Shown here: positions 14,547 to 26,050 of the stretch, one piece after another
Layout: each line of letters starts with the position of its first letter
How positions within the stretch are numbered: the first letter of the stretch is position 1
Origin: Solea solea
Taxonomy: Eukaryota > Chordata > Actinopteri > Pleuronectiformes > Soleidae
DNA: 64,000 bases
Direction: 5' to 3'
Assembly (NCBI RefSeq): GCF_958295425.1
Contig: NC_081143.1
Location: 26,868,586 to 26,932,585 of the forward strand
Translations under genes and position numbers: made by a program
The notes under the pieces: generated by a model
Databases searched by the model: none
What the model saw: the letters and a program-made list of their open reading frames with translations, nothing else
What the model was told of the DNA's origin: nothing

Positions 14547-14652
14547 CCCTGAATACAGCTGACTTCCTCAGAGACACGCGACACGTGAGCGCACAGTTTG
14601 TGCAGAAACGTCATTGTTTATATTGGTGTGTTCAGAAGCTGCTGATGCTTTG

Positions 14653-14694
<42 letters not shown>

Positions 14695-14775
14695 CGAGGT
14701 CAATCTGAAACAGAACCCAACCTATAGTTGTTGATTATTGGCCAAAAATGTGTGCATAAACACAGACAGAGGGAT

Positions 14776-14809
<34 letters not shown>

Positions 14810-14904
14810 ACCTTTAAAAAGACAACAAACAAAACAGAGAAACTCCCACACACACAACTATTAAAGTGATCGTTCAGGTTTTTCTTCGAAGTCATGAGTT
14901 CACG

Positions 14905-15265
14905 TGTTCATCTCACTGTGAGACAGACTTTTCCAACAGGAAACTGACATTTGTAAACCGCTCACTCTCCCACACCAAACCTCATAGAGAAAATGAGTGA
15001 TTTTAACACCACAGCACACAGGAGTTGTTGATCCTCTGTTGCCTCCATCACTCAGTTCTAATGTCTTATTTTTGTGACTTCGGCAATCCGAATAAATGAT
15101 TTCAAACACTAAAGTCACAAAATAAGTGTGCTGTGACATAAAATCGCTGATTTTTTCCATGGACTTTGGTGTGGGAGAGTGAGCGGTTTACAAACATCAG
15201 TTTCCTGTTGGGAAAGTATGTCTAACAGTGAGATAAAGACGTGGAACATGTTCTCAAGACATCGT
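14905..15265. repeat. Palindromic MITE-like element, copy 5
   Basis: Left arm with 'cagacttttccaacaggaaa', right arm with 'tggactttggtgtgggagag' and ending in '..taacagtgagataaagacgt..catgttctcaagac', the outer edge of the family. The centre is shorter than in copy 8. Confidence 0.82.
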
Positions 15266-15419
15266 AGACGGAAAGTGGCGTAGATTTTCTGAGGTTTTTT
15301 ATTCATTAACAAACGACAAAGATATTCCAATGCAACGGTGAACGGTGACAGAATTTGACAGAAAATAAAAAGACTGTAAATTGTGCATTTTCTTGCAGGA
15401 CTCAAAATCAGACAGAATG

Positions 15420-15560
15420 ACTGAATGAATGAAGGCTTTATTTCAACCATGAGAACATGATACACTTTAAAAAAGTACTTAATACACTTAAAAAAAGAAC
15501 ATAATACACTTAAAAAAAGAACATAATACACTTAAAAAAAGAACATAAAACACCCTCAGA
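15420..15560. repeat. 22-bp array ('aatacacttaaaaaaagaac')
   Basis: Four to five units, the last three almost perfect. Followed by AT-rich unique sequence. Confidence 0.85.
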
Positions 15561-16329
15561 ATCCTTCCCCTTCTTCAATGTTTAATAAGTATTTTATTTA
15601 TTTATTTACATTTTTGACTAAAAATCTTTGGCAACGCAGCAGCGGTGTCCGTGTGACGACAGATGTCGTGTCGTAGCACGTGCCTGGAATGCGTACTTTT
15701 AGTCAACAGATGGCTGCGCTCCTCTCAGACCTTCTTCTTCTTCTTCTCGTCTGCTGCTCGTCTCGTCAGGCTCTCGCTCCCCTGAGGAGCAGCCAGCTGA
15801 CATCCAACATGGCCGCAGGACTCGCAGCTGGGCATGAGGTGACATGATGGTGTGGGCGTGTCGCCGCGTATATAAGAGGGCGGACTTTTTTGGTTTTGGT
15901 GGGTGTGGCTGGTGTGGGAGAATAAAAGGTCACGTGCTGACACAGAAGATGAGAATCCCCCTTCAGGACTCGGGGGGTGAAAAGTTCATCCAGAGACGAG
16001 AAGAAAGAAAATCTGACATGAAGAGAAGATGACGAGAAGGGGGCGGGGTAAACTGAGACGTTTACATTTTTTTAAAATCTGGTAACGTTATAGATTTCAA
16101 CGCAGCAGCAGGGTTGTCCGATTTACAGTGTGACTGAAGTGAGTCATCATTGTTATTATTACAACGTCAAAACAATCGCAAATTTGAGCACAACACGTCA
16201 GTCGTGGTGAAAGTTTACAGATTAAAGTTATTTGGGAGATTCATTTTTCACGGACGTGAACAAAAATCGGCACACGCTTAACAAAACAGTCCACAGGCCC
16301 TATGACCCAATCCCAACAGGGCGGCAGCC

Positions 16330-17530
16330 ATTATGGATCAAAAAGCCAAATTTGGCGATTTCACGCACACGTTGCATTTGAACAAACTCCTCCTGCAGCT
16401 TTGCTGCAATCACCTTCAAATTTTGTCACACCAGTCTGAACAAGATAAGGATTCAAAGTTACGAAAAGCTCCACTTAATGTCACACGATGAAGGCACTAG
16501 GGGGCAGCAAAGTTACCCCACAAAACACTTTCACTCCACAACACAAAACACAAGGATCAATCTGAGCCAAATTTACTATAAGTGCTAATATTCCCCACCT
16601 TAAAGACGTCTATATATTAAGAATATTTAGAAAATTTAGAATTTAGAAAAGTGAGCCCCCTAGTGGCAGCAGAAAAAAACATATTTTAAGTATTTTTGTA
16701 TGCGTTGCTCTCACAGGGATTATCAGATCAATGTCAAATTTGGTGACATCACTGAAAACACAACGTTGATTTTGCTTGATGAATATCATGTACGTCATGA
16801 GTTTTAGCAAAACACTGTTGCCATGCAATGGTGCAAACTGGGATGTTCTCCAAAAAAAACAAACAGCAAATTGGTCCTGGGCGAAAAACTCAACATTTTA
16901 CTCTGACATGCATGGCAAAATGTCTCAGGTTTGTTGTTGGTGCAGAGTGTGCAGGAAGGTGGCCATTTTGGATCAAACAGCCATTTTAGAGAGATTTTGG
17001 CGATTTGACACATGTTGCATTTGAACAAACTCCTCCTACAGCTTTTCTGCGATCAACTTCAAATTCGGTCAGGTCACTCTGGACAGGATAAGGATTCAAA
17101 GTTACCAAAAGCTTCACTTAATATCACACCATGAAGGCGCTAGTGGGCGGCAAAGTTGCGGCATCTGAAACTGTGTCGCTCTCTACTAAGTTTCAGAAAA
17201 GCCTTAAAATGCAAAATAATTAAGGATTATCATTTGAAATTAAGAAAATGTATATTCAGGATTATTGTGTACTGTTGCTGTTTTTCTTTCTGTCGGATTT
17301 GTTTGTTGCTTTTTTAACGCTTGTATTTTTTGTTTTGTGCTATTTTTTGTCAACATTCTGGGTGATTTGATGAATTGAACAAACTCCACCTACAGTTCTG
17401 CTGCGATCAACTTCAAATTCGGTCAGGTCGCTCTGGACAAGATGAGGATTAGAAGTTACCAAAAGCTTTGGTTAATGTCACACGGTGAAGGCACTAGGGG
17501 GCGGCAAAGATGCAGCAAATTCTGATGTGT
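16330..17530. repeat. Interspersed element present as three local copies
   Basis: A block containing 'gcatttgaacaaactcctcc', 'gctgcaatcaccttcaaatt', 'ggataaggattcaaagttac' and 'gaaggcactagggggc' occurs at about 16340-16520, 17000-17170 and 17370-17515. The middle and right copies are more similar to each other. No coding capacity was recognised. Confidence 0.7.
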
Positions 17531-17699
17531 CAGCAAAAAACACAAAACCGCTTTAACTCCCAATCTGAATAACATTTTATTTACTTTATTGTTGCCCATA
17601 TTCTGGGTTGTTTGATTAATTACACAGGTTTTTGCCTTGAATTGAGATTTAGAATTTTCTTTTTTGAAAGAACAGAACAAACCAAAGTAAAACAGAGGG

Positions 17700-19640
17700 A
17701 CATTTTTCAGTGGATGAACTTCTGAAACTTAGCGCTTTGATCTACACTGACACAGCAGCGTGATCTGAGGCGACAGACTGAGAATTCCTAACATTGTTGT
17801 GTTCGTCTGAGGTCAAACAGCCTTCGAGTCAGACCTGTGTGGAGGTGGGGGTGGTGGTGGGGTGGCGTCGAGGGGCGAGGAGGAGGAGGAGGACTCGACT
17901 CTGTCACTGTTAATCCACGTCCAGACACGCAGCTCTGGCACCAGTGCCAGCACTTTAGGGCATTTTTTTCTATCAGTGCCATTCCAGGCAGATGGCGGCC
18001 TGAGTGTGATCGGTAGGAGAAGTGGAGGAAGAGCAGCGTTGAGGTGGATACAGTTGCCAGAGAGCGTGGTGATGTGGATAAGAGGGCGCAGCGAGACGGG
18101 AGGCAGGGCGTGACCGCTCGTAATTTTCCCTCAAGTGTTGGAACCCCGATGAGGATCCAGATCTTCTCTGAGGAGATTTCTTTTTCTTTCTTGGAACACT
18201 TTAAAAAAACATTCAACAAAAATGTACAAACATGTTGTTAATTCGTATGAAACAGAACAAACACGGTGTATTTGGCCCTAATAGGAATTTAAGAAAAAAA
18301 AAAAAATGAAACTAAAACTCGAAAGTTGTGAATTCATTTGGACAAATAATAGATTCCAGTGTTTTCACGTATGTGGACGCCTGACCATTTCATACACATA
18401 CAGAACTTTAATATGGACTTGGTCGCTCTTTTGCGGCCGTAACATCTCTGTGATGAATTTGATAATTCGTTCATTCTGCAGAGCGTTGATGAGATCACGC
18501 ACTGAAGGTCTGGATCCCAAAGGTCAGGTCTCTGGTGCGGGACAGTCTAGTTCTTCCACACCAAACTCAAAGTCAATGTTGGAATAGAAAAGGACCGTCC
18601 GTCCTCAAACTGTTGACACACAGTTGGAAGCGTAGCGTTGTCCAAAATGCCCAGATTGTCTTGAGTAAGAGACCTAGAGCCCAAAGTCCGATTGGAACAC
18701 CTGAACACTTTTGTCCATAGTGTATTTTTATGATGATTTTTTTTGTGTTCTAAAGTTCAGGTCCCCCCGATAATTCAAAACAGGATTGAAGTGATTTTGA
18801 CAGGATTTTGCTCGTACATTAAGTGCGAGTGACTCATTTGTCCTTGACCTGTGGTTGGCACCATGAGCAGCCCTGATGCCCGTTGCCATAACAACCTGCA
18901 ACAACAGTGGAGGGAAGCAGCGAGGCGGTTCCTATCATCAGAGCATCTGAACAGCCTCGCAGTTTTAATCCGTGGTTTAGATGAGTTTCTGCGATCCACT
19001 CTCGGCAAATCCCCAGTGGAATGCGACTGAGCGCACGTCACCCGCGCCGAGCAGCTTATTGACTGATGCGATTCCCGCCGAGCGTGCGGACAAAAGCCAG
19101 TGTGCTGCAGGTGCAGCGTAACTGCCTGCGGTGGAACCAAAATGGCAGCAGGGTGTTGGGTTTACGGGCGGGGGACGGTGGCGTGGACGCACCAGGAAGC
19201 CGGGCCCCTCCCCCTATCTTTGGGATCTGAGTAGGGGTTCACAGTTAGGTCAGGAGAAGATCCCGCAATGTTTTCCTTGAACACACCTGCAAGAAAAACC
19301 GCCGCGATGCTATCGCGTTCATGCGCCGTTGTCTGTGTTGCTGTTGTGGCGCTAAAACATTCCGGGAAATATTCCTAATCCCCACATCGTTGCTTTGAAA
19401 GACATAACAAACAAGCGAGGAGGCGCCGACACCGACGCCTACGACGACGCCGGCCTGCAAGATGGCCGCAGTCGGCACAGGCGACCGACTCTCTGTCCTT
19501 GTGTTGTAAAGTTCAGACGAGGAGCGATGAAAGCCGGAGCTCAGCGGTCAGGAAACGGCATTCCGCACATTCCTCCTCCGTCCTGACAAACTTGAGCCGC
19601 TGAGAGACGACTGAGAAATATTATTAATGTGCTACACGCT
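17700..19640. other. Gene-free, largely non-repetitive DNA
   Basis: No recognisable protein or RNA gene. Several stretches (17830-18150, 18880-19140, 19240-19580) have even composition and could hold conserved non-coding elements of the otx1 domain. One Lys50-homeodomain core, TAATCC, lies at 19376-19381. Only comparison with other fish could show whether any of this is constrained. Confidence 0.3.
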
Positions 19641-19664
19641 CACATCAGTGTGTGTGTGTGTGTG

Positions 19665-19965
19665 TCTTTATCTCGCTGTGAGACAGACTTTTCCAACAGG
19701 AAACTGAAGTTTGTAAACCGCTCACTCTCCCACACCAAAGTCCATAGAGAATATCAGCGATTTTAGCTCGCGGGGACACAGGAGGCGTTCGAAATCCTTT
19801 GTTCAGATTTTCCTCAGTGACACAAAATGACCACACGAGGCAGCAGTAGCCCAGCAGCTCATGTGTCCCACGTGAGCTAAAATCACTGATTTTCTCTATG
19901 GACTTTGGTGTGGGAGAGTGAGCGGTTTATAAATGTCAGTTTCCTGTTGGAAAAGTTGGGTGAAC
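19665..19965. repeat. Palindromic MITE-like element, copy 6
   Basis: Complete outer arms with a shortened centre. The left arm runs from 'ctttatctcgctgtgagaca' and the right arm ends at 'cagtttcctgttggaaaagt'. It is flanked on the left by a short (TG)n. Confidence 0.85.
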
Positions 19966-20084
19966 TCTTTCTAACATTCTTGTCAGATTGGACGTTTGAG
20001 CCCTAAACACGTAAATGTAATTGTTTTTTTGGGCTAGTGCCAGTGATTGGCTAGTTCTTGCACCGTCAACTTCGTCAACACCGT

Positions 20085-20115
20085 TGACCCGGGGGGGGCG
20101 GGGGGGGGGGGGGCT
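20085..20115. repeat. G-rich run
   Basis: Two runs of eight and fourteen or so G separated by one C, a potential G-quadruplex. A similar run of about 19 G is at 59021-59039, downstream of peli1. Confidence 0.85.
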
Positions 20116-20704
20116 TCAAGGACAAAGGGTTGGTAAAGACGTCTGTAGAGACGAACAGCGTTTGCGTGACATCAGCTTCTGCAGTTCTTTTGTCCGTTGT
20201 TAAAAATGCTTCATAATTCTCTCTCATAATTGGGTTGATGAGACTTTCCTGATCCGCTGGTCGTCATCGGATGGCGCCTGTCAGAGGAGGACGTAATTAT
20301 AAACTCCTCTGCATATTTGTGTTGGCGACGTCTCCGTCCCCAGGCGTCGGCCGGTGACTGACAGCTGAAGCAGAGGGCAGGGAGGACACACACACACACA
20401 CACACACAATGCCGGGTAACGAGAGACGCGGTGAACAGGCTCGGCCATGCGCTTTGTGTGCGCGTCACCTGTCAAAGCCGAGGTGGAGACGACGAAGCTC
20501 TGGAGCAAACGCCAGCTCGTTTCTAGTAATTCCACGTACATGAGCCGAGGCTGTGGCGTTTAAAAACGTTGAACCTGATGGAATTTACAAACTTTCCAGG
20601 GGTTTCCAGGGTCATCAACGCAGAGACAGGACTTTTGGAGTATCCAAAAGCTCTGTTGCATCACGTCCACGTGCACAATAACCACTGATTATTGCAGCTC
20701 GCAA

Positions 20705-21000
20705 CCCTCATGTGGAGGATAAAGCGGTAGAAGATGGATGGACCAGAAAAGCAGAGAAAAAGAGCTTTACTTCAGTCACCTTCTCAACTTCATTTAATGC
20801 AAAAACACTATCCATCCGTCTTCTACCGCTTTATCCTCCACATGAGAGTCGCGGTTGGAAGCTGCGCCAATCTCAGCTGACATTAGGGCGATCGGCACGG
20901 TCACAGCCCGGACACAGCGACCACTCCATCACAGGGACACACACGGAGACAAACGGCCATTCACTCTCACACTCACGGTCAATTTGGAGTGTCCAATGTT
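20705..21000. mobile_element. Interspersed repeat with a 36-bp inverted repeat
   Basis: 20707-20741 and 20811-20846 are inverted copies with one mismatch ('gataaagcggtagaagatgg' against 'cttctaccgctttatcctcc'). The right copy runs into 'ccaatctcagctgacattag', 'ccatcacagggacacacacg' and 'ggtcaatttggagtgtccaa', phrases of a teleost repeat also seen at 32800-32960. Confidence 0.7.
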
Positions 21001-22269
21001 TTAAACACTATTCAAACGTCCTAAATAGTCGAATAATCGTCGAAAAATCTGTTCCCGAGCAAGCGGTTCATTTCAACAGGACAGGCTGAGGTTACGCTGC
21101 TGCTCTGTGCACACAAGCAGAGATTAGATTAGATTATTGTCATTGTTCAACAACGTGTTTTTGAAGAGCTTTGGCTTAAGGGCCATACATCCATGCACAC
21201 GTTTAAAAGAAATCAAGTCAGAGTAAACAAAGATGTTTTCAGAACGTGAGGACATTTTCAAAAATGTCCTTGCTTTTTTTGGTCAGTCACAAAAGGATTA
21301 AATAATTCATTATCCATTGAATTTTAATGAGGGACAGAAAAGATTAAAAATGCGTATTGTTTTGTTTGTGTAGACAAAAACACGACCTGTGCTGTAAAAA
21401 CCTGATCTGAGAAACCTTGTGTAAATTGTGGGAACTTCCACTGCTGCTGCTGCTGCTGCTGCTGCTGCGGCAGTCGGGTGAAGATGAGTAAACGGAATTT
21501 AAAGTCAGAGGTGAAGAGCGCTGCTCTTGTTATCACTGTCATCGTCCCCTCAGTTTTTCTTTTAAATTGCTCTCTTTTAAAGTACAGTAATCTAGTGTAA
21601 CTTGACATGACACCTTTCACTTCTCCAGTCAAGTGTCTTCACACCCACAGACTGTCAAGAGACAAGAGAGGAACATGAAGAACTGGTTCTCTGGCTCCTT
21701 CGGCTTCACAAACTCCGCCCGTCAAAGTCTTTCTGGCTCCAACTGTAATTACAGTCTGTGTGTGTTTGATTTTCACACTGCAGGACGTTTCATCTGATTG
21801 ACTCGCTGACGGAGCGACTCAGTGCGTGTGACATTTGACCTCAGTCACATGGAGACTGTTTTGAAAACGTAAACACGGCGTCGATGTAACTTTATTTACA
21901 GAGCACTTCTCATACAAGGCAGTGCAGGGCTGGTGTTATGTCATAAAAACAGCGATGGAGACGTGAAGAAATGAAGGAAACGCTGTTATGTGTGATGGAA
22001 ACATGAGGTGAAAGAGAAATTATACACATTAATAGAAACATTTTATAATGAAATATTTACTACTATGGGCAAACTAGAAAATAAAAGGTGCAGTAAAATA
22101 GATGTTAAGTTAAAAAGCCCTGTTAAAGGACACTAAAGTGTGGAATTAAATCATTAGTGATTTGTTAAAAAGGTGAGTTTTAAGTTTGTTTTTAATTTTC
22201 TGCTGCTCAAACACAAAGACCAGAGAAACTGAAAGTTCTGGTTCTAACTCAGCGAGTCGCAAACTGTTG

Positions 22270-22490
22270 CCCCTGCATTTAACGTCCGTTAACTCAAATG
22301 TCCTCACTTTCTAGAAATGTCCTCACCTTATGAAAATGTCCTCCCTTTCTGGAAATGTCAATTTTTTTTAAAATGTCCTCACTTTTACGGAAATGTCCTC
22401 ACTTTTACGGAAATGTCCTCACTTTCTAGAAATGTCCTCACCTTTTCTTAATGTCCTCACTTTCTGAAGATGTCCTCACCTCTTCTAACC
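22270..22490. repeat. ~20-bp array ('aaatgtcctcactttctaga')
   Basis: About ten imperfect units. It is the reverse complement of the 11.2-kb array and the same as the longer array at 23400. Confidence 0.85.
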
Positions 22491-23299
22491 TCAAAACCCT
22501 GGATTCAAACATTTCATTAACGTACAGGAGTCTCTAAAAGAGAAAGAACCAGAAAATGCAAATATACAAACAAACGTCATATCGCCACCTAGTGAGGTGG
22601 AGGCACACACACACACACACACACTTTAATGAACGTGTGTTCACTGGTATTTAAGCGTGCATGCAAACACACTGACTGTGACGGACGGACACGTCAGGAC
22701 CTGCTGTGTCTTTCACTCGAAGCTGCTTAATCATGCGTTTTCTGATGGCTTCATGAAGGAATGACAGAATTCACCTCGCGGTCACACGAGTCACCGTCGG
22801 GCCTCCATTTTACCTCAACTCTGTCATCACAGACGCCGTCTTTATTCTTTCTTTCACACTCATAGGTGTGTTTACATGACACTTACACACGTGTGTGAAT
22901 ATGGTGGAGAAGCAAAAGTAGAGATAGAGGCTGTTTTTAAAGCCAGAGTTTCACTCTGGATCCGTTCTTTACATTAAAGATGTTGACACTGCTGTTATTT
23001 ATCATGTTAAAATATCGTTTTGATTCAGAAATCAAATTAAAGATTCTGTGGATCAAATTAGCACATTTGTAAAACACTGAAATGATCATTTTAAGAATTA
23101 TTACAGAGGAAACTCCAAGTTCTATGAAAGCAATACAGCTACATGTATAAATAGAAGTATTAAAGTAATTATATTGAATTTAAAAAAGCATGATTCTGTG
23201 GCTAAACTCGACTAAACACTGGGGTGTGATGTTTTTGCATGTACATATAAATATTAAAAAGAAATTGCACAGATTGAACATCACTCACATTATACAAGA

Positions 23300-24165
23300 G
23301 AACAATGCTTTTATTTTGGGAAACTGACAACGCTGTGGACCAAAGTCCAGAGAGAAAATCTGCATTTTTAGCTCGCAAGGGAAACAAGAGCTGCTGATCC
23401 TCGCTTTCTCATAATGTCCTCGCTTTTTTTTTTTTTTTTTTTTTAAATGTCCTCGCTTTTTTTTTTTAATGTCCTCGCTTTTTTCTTTTTTAATGTCGTC
23501 ACTTTCTGAAAATGTCCTCCCTTTATGGAAATGTCTTCACTTAATGAAAATGTCCTCGCTTTTTGAAAATGTTCTCACTTTATGAAAATGTCCTCGCTTT
23601 TTGAAAATGTCCTCACTTTATGAAAATGTTCTCACTTTATGAAAATGTCCTCGCTTTTTGAAAATGTCCTCGCTTTATGAAAATGTTCTTGCTTTTTGAA
23701 AATGTCCTCACTTTATGAAAATGTTCTCGCTTTTTGAAAATGTCCTCACTTTATGAAAATGTTCTCGCTTTTTGAAAATGTCCTCACTTTATGGAAATGT
23801 CTTCACTTTATGAAAATGTTCTCGCTTTTTGAAAATGTCCTCGCTTTATGAAAATGTTCTCGCTTTTTGAAAATGTCCTCACTTTATGGAAATGTCTTCA
23901 CTTTATGAAAATGTTCTCACTTTTTGAAAATGTTCTCACTTTATGAAAATGTTCTCACTTTTTGAAAATGTCCTCACTTTATGAAAATCTCATTTTTAGA
24001 AGATGCCTCGTGTGGTCACTTTGTGTCACTGAGGTAAATCTGAACAAAGGTTTTCAAACACTGAAGACATTAATATAAGTCAAGTGAACTCACTGTGGAT
24101 CAACAACTCCTGTGTGCTGTGACATCAAAGTCGATGATTTTCTCAAAAGGGTTTGAGAGAGAGAA
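23300..24165. repeat. Palindromic MITE-like element, copy 7, split by a minisatellite
   Basis: A left piece (23310-23400: 'ggaccaaagtccagagagaa', 'agctgctgatcc') and a right piece (24000-24165: 'gcctcgtgtggtcactttgt', 'tggatcaacaactcctgtgt') of the MITE family lie on either side of the 20-bp array. The array therefore seems to have grown inside the element. Confidence 0.7.
23400..23990. repeat. 20-bp tandem array ('tcctcactttatgaaaatgt')
   Basis: About 29 units with two main variants ('gctttttgaaaatg' and 'actttatgaaaatg') that often alternate, preceded by a T-run. Confidence 0.93.
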
Positions 24166-24394
24166 GAAAAACCTAAACTATCTCACTGAACTGTCGTCTT
24201 AGTCGCTTTGTCTCGCTGATCCGCTTTCTTTGTCGACAGCAGGATGTTTGAGTGTCGAAAACCAGTTTCTGCGTCAGTGAGTCTGTCAATAGTTGACCTG
24301 TGGTCGTCAACACAATCAACACAATCAACACAACCAACAAAACCAGCTCTGTTACACACACAGGTTTGCACTGCTATACTTTTAAGGATTCACA

Positions 24395-24520
24395 CATAGA
24401 TGAGTTCCTGCCTCATTAGGACCAGGTTTTGGTCTCTGTGAGGCCAACTGGTCCTGACGAGGTCGGTGTTTGTGACAGAAAAAAGGTCCTAAAGAGGTCA
24501 CACATACAAGAACACTCACA
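24395..24520. repeat. Interspersed 'guanine-cytosine-tract' repeat fragment with gtcctcac/gaggacc phrases
   Basis: Contains 'tgcctcattaggaccaggtt' and 'aggtcacacatacaagaaca'. Similar phrases occur at 37990-38060, 44990-45060 and 49385-49432, so these are fragments of one interspersed family. They carry the 'gtcctcac' core found in the 19-20-bp arrays. Confidence 0.5.
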
Positions 24521-25017
24521 CACACTAAAGGAGCTACTAAAATCTATCCCTCAGGCTCTTGTCGCCCTCTGCTGGCAGCTCGTAGGAACAAACAGAGTTA
24601 AACCAGACTTCATCCAAATATTATTTTTATTTTAGAATATATGACTTTTTCTTTTCACAGTTAAAAAATAGTTTATTTTCCCTTTACAAATGTAAAAGAA
24701 AAAAATGTATGTCCTTTAAGTGTAAAAAAATCACACTTAACAAACCTGTGACGCCTCACACGGCAAACACATTCTGTTCATGTAGTAAAATTTCACAATA
24801 ATCTCACAAAACAACAGAGAACATCTGAGTTTCTACATTAAGGTGACGATCACACGACAAATCTGTTGATTATTGATTAATAATGCCCTAAGATTTTAGA
24901 CATTTCCTTTGCTAAATATTGAAGCTTAAGGTTTTTAAGTCTGATCTACAGTTCAGAATTGTTCACTTTGCTTCTAGTGTCAGACGTCGCACTCATGACT
25001 CTTCAGTGACGACACTC

Positions 25018-25310
25018 TGGAATTATACTTTTGGAATTATAAGTAGATTTTGGAATTATAAGTAGATTTTAGAACTTTAAAAAGATTTTGGACCTTTAAG
25101 TAGATTTTGGAATCATAAGTAGATTTTGGAACTTTAAGTAGATTTTGGAACTTTAAGTAGATTTTGGAAATATAAGTAGATTTTGGAAATATAAGTACAT
25201 TTTGTAAATATGAGTAGATTTTGGAAATATAAGTAGATTTTGTAATTATGTGTAGATTTTGGAAATATAAGTAGATTTTGGAAATATAAGTAGATTTTGC
25301 AACTGTAATT
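25018..25310. repeat. 20-bp tandem array ('ttttggaattataagtagat')
   Basis: About 14 units. The same unit forms the much longer array at 53905-54690, and single copies are at 55640-55680 and 56325-56360. Confidence 0.92.
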
Positions 25311-25531
25311 CTCATATGCAAACGTACGTAAATTACTGCTGTTATTTGCATATAATATAATATATTAAAATAGTATTTCTTTTTCTTTCTTTTATTTCTT
25401 TTAGGAAACTTTTGGACACTTGAACCTGAATCACAGTGGGTTCGTGAACGCATCACCATCATTTCTATTAATTGACTCCTGTGATCCTGATCCGTTTATG
25501 TCCCTTCAATCTGATTAAAGTCTAGACTACG

Positions 25532-25540
25532 GTGTGTGTC

Positions 25541-25588
<48 letters not shown>

Positions 25589-25615
25589 TGTGTGTGTGGG
25601 TGTGTGTATGTGTGT
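25532..25615. repeat. (TG)n microsatellite
   Basis: About 40 dinucleotides with few interruptions, directly upstream of the candidate CpG-rich promoter. Confidence 0.92.
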
Positions 25616-25639
25616 CACAGTAAAAAAAAACGAGGCTGT

Positions 25640-26050
25640 GAAAAGTCCCGTGTCCACTGTCCGTGCGTCTGTCTCCGCTTATTCTGTGCTCCAGAGGACA
25701 GCGGCTGCTTAGTGACGGACCCGGGGACACGTACGGGGGACGCCGGAGACACAGGACCATGCTGACGCTGCTGACCTCCATGTACATGATGGTGCGGACG
25801 TTCTCCTCACAGGTGAGTGATCTCCTCAACGTAACGTGTTCGTCCTTGAACGATGACATTCTGCTACAGCGCGTGCTGATTTCCTTCCTTTTCGTTGCGT
25901 AAATGAAACTTTGCGTCAAGTGTGGGGTTTTTTTTTTCTCGGAATCTTTTTGTTTTTTTCTGTCGTCGCTACTGTGACGTCATGATGCCGAACTTGGCAC
26001 ATTTCTTCTCCCGTTAGCGTTCAGGTGTTTAGTAAAATGGCGGCCGAAAA
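25640..26050 (+). promoter_or_regulatory. Candidate CpG-rich promoter upstream of mdh1
   Basis: A short CpG-rich patch (about 25680-25800) lies beside a full palindromic CRE, TGACGTCA (25975-25982), and a YY1-type site, AAAATGGCGGCC (26034-26045). This combination is common in vertebrate housekeeping promoters. It could drive the candidate alternative mdh1 exon (+) or an unrecognised transcript on the minus strand. In mammals WDPCP starts head to head with MDH1. No WDPCP coding exon was found here. Confidence 0.35.
25759..25812 (+). CDS. Candidate alternative first coding exon of mdh1
   Basis: An ATG in good context (ggaccATG) opens 18 codons, MLTLLTSMYMMVRTFSSQ, ending at a strong donor (cag|gtgagt) in phase 0. 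mdh1 exon 2 also starts in phase 0, directly after the usual ATG, so splicing from here would replace the initiator Met with this peptide. The peptide has no acidic residues, an amphipathic or hydrophobic N-part, and VRTF followed by SS, which matches the R-3 type mitochondrial processing motif. Human MDH1 is known to have an alternative upstream first exon, though with a different sequence. No transcript evidence is available. It could equally be a chance ORF or the first exon of an unknown gene. Confidence 0.3.

Noticed and set aside
13976..14552. Long Cys/Val and His/Thr repetitive ORFs
   Set aside because: They are translations of CA/TG microsatellites.
18775..19140. 121-codon minus-strand ORF in the otx1-mdh1 interval, considered as a WDPCP exon
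   Set aside because: The translation shows no WDPCP or other family motif and no convincing splice sites.
25037..25462. 141-codon minus-strand ORF with repeated STYISKIYL-type segments
   Set aside because: It is the 20-bp array read through. The peptide period follows the DNA repeat, and no domain is present.
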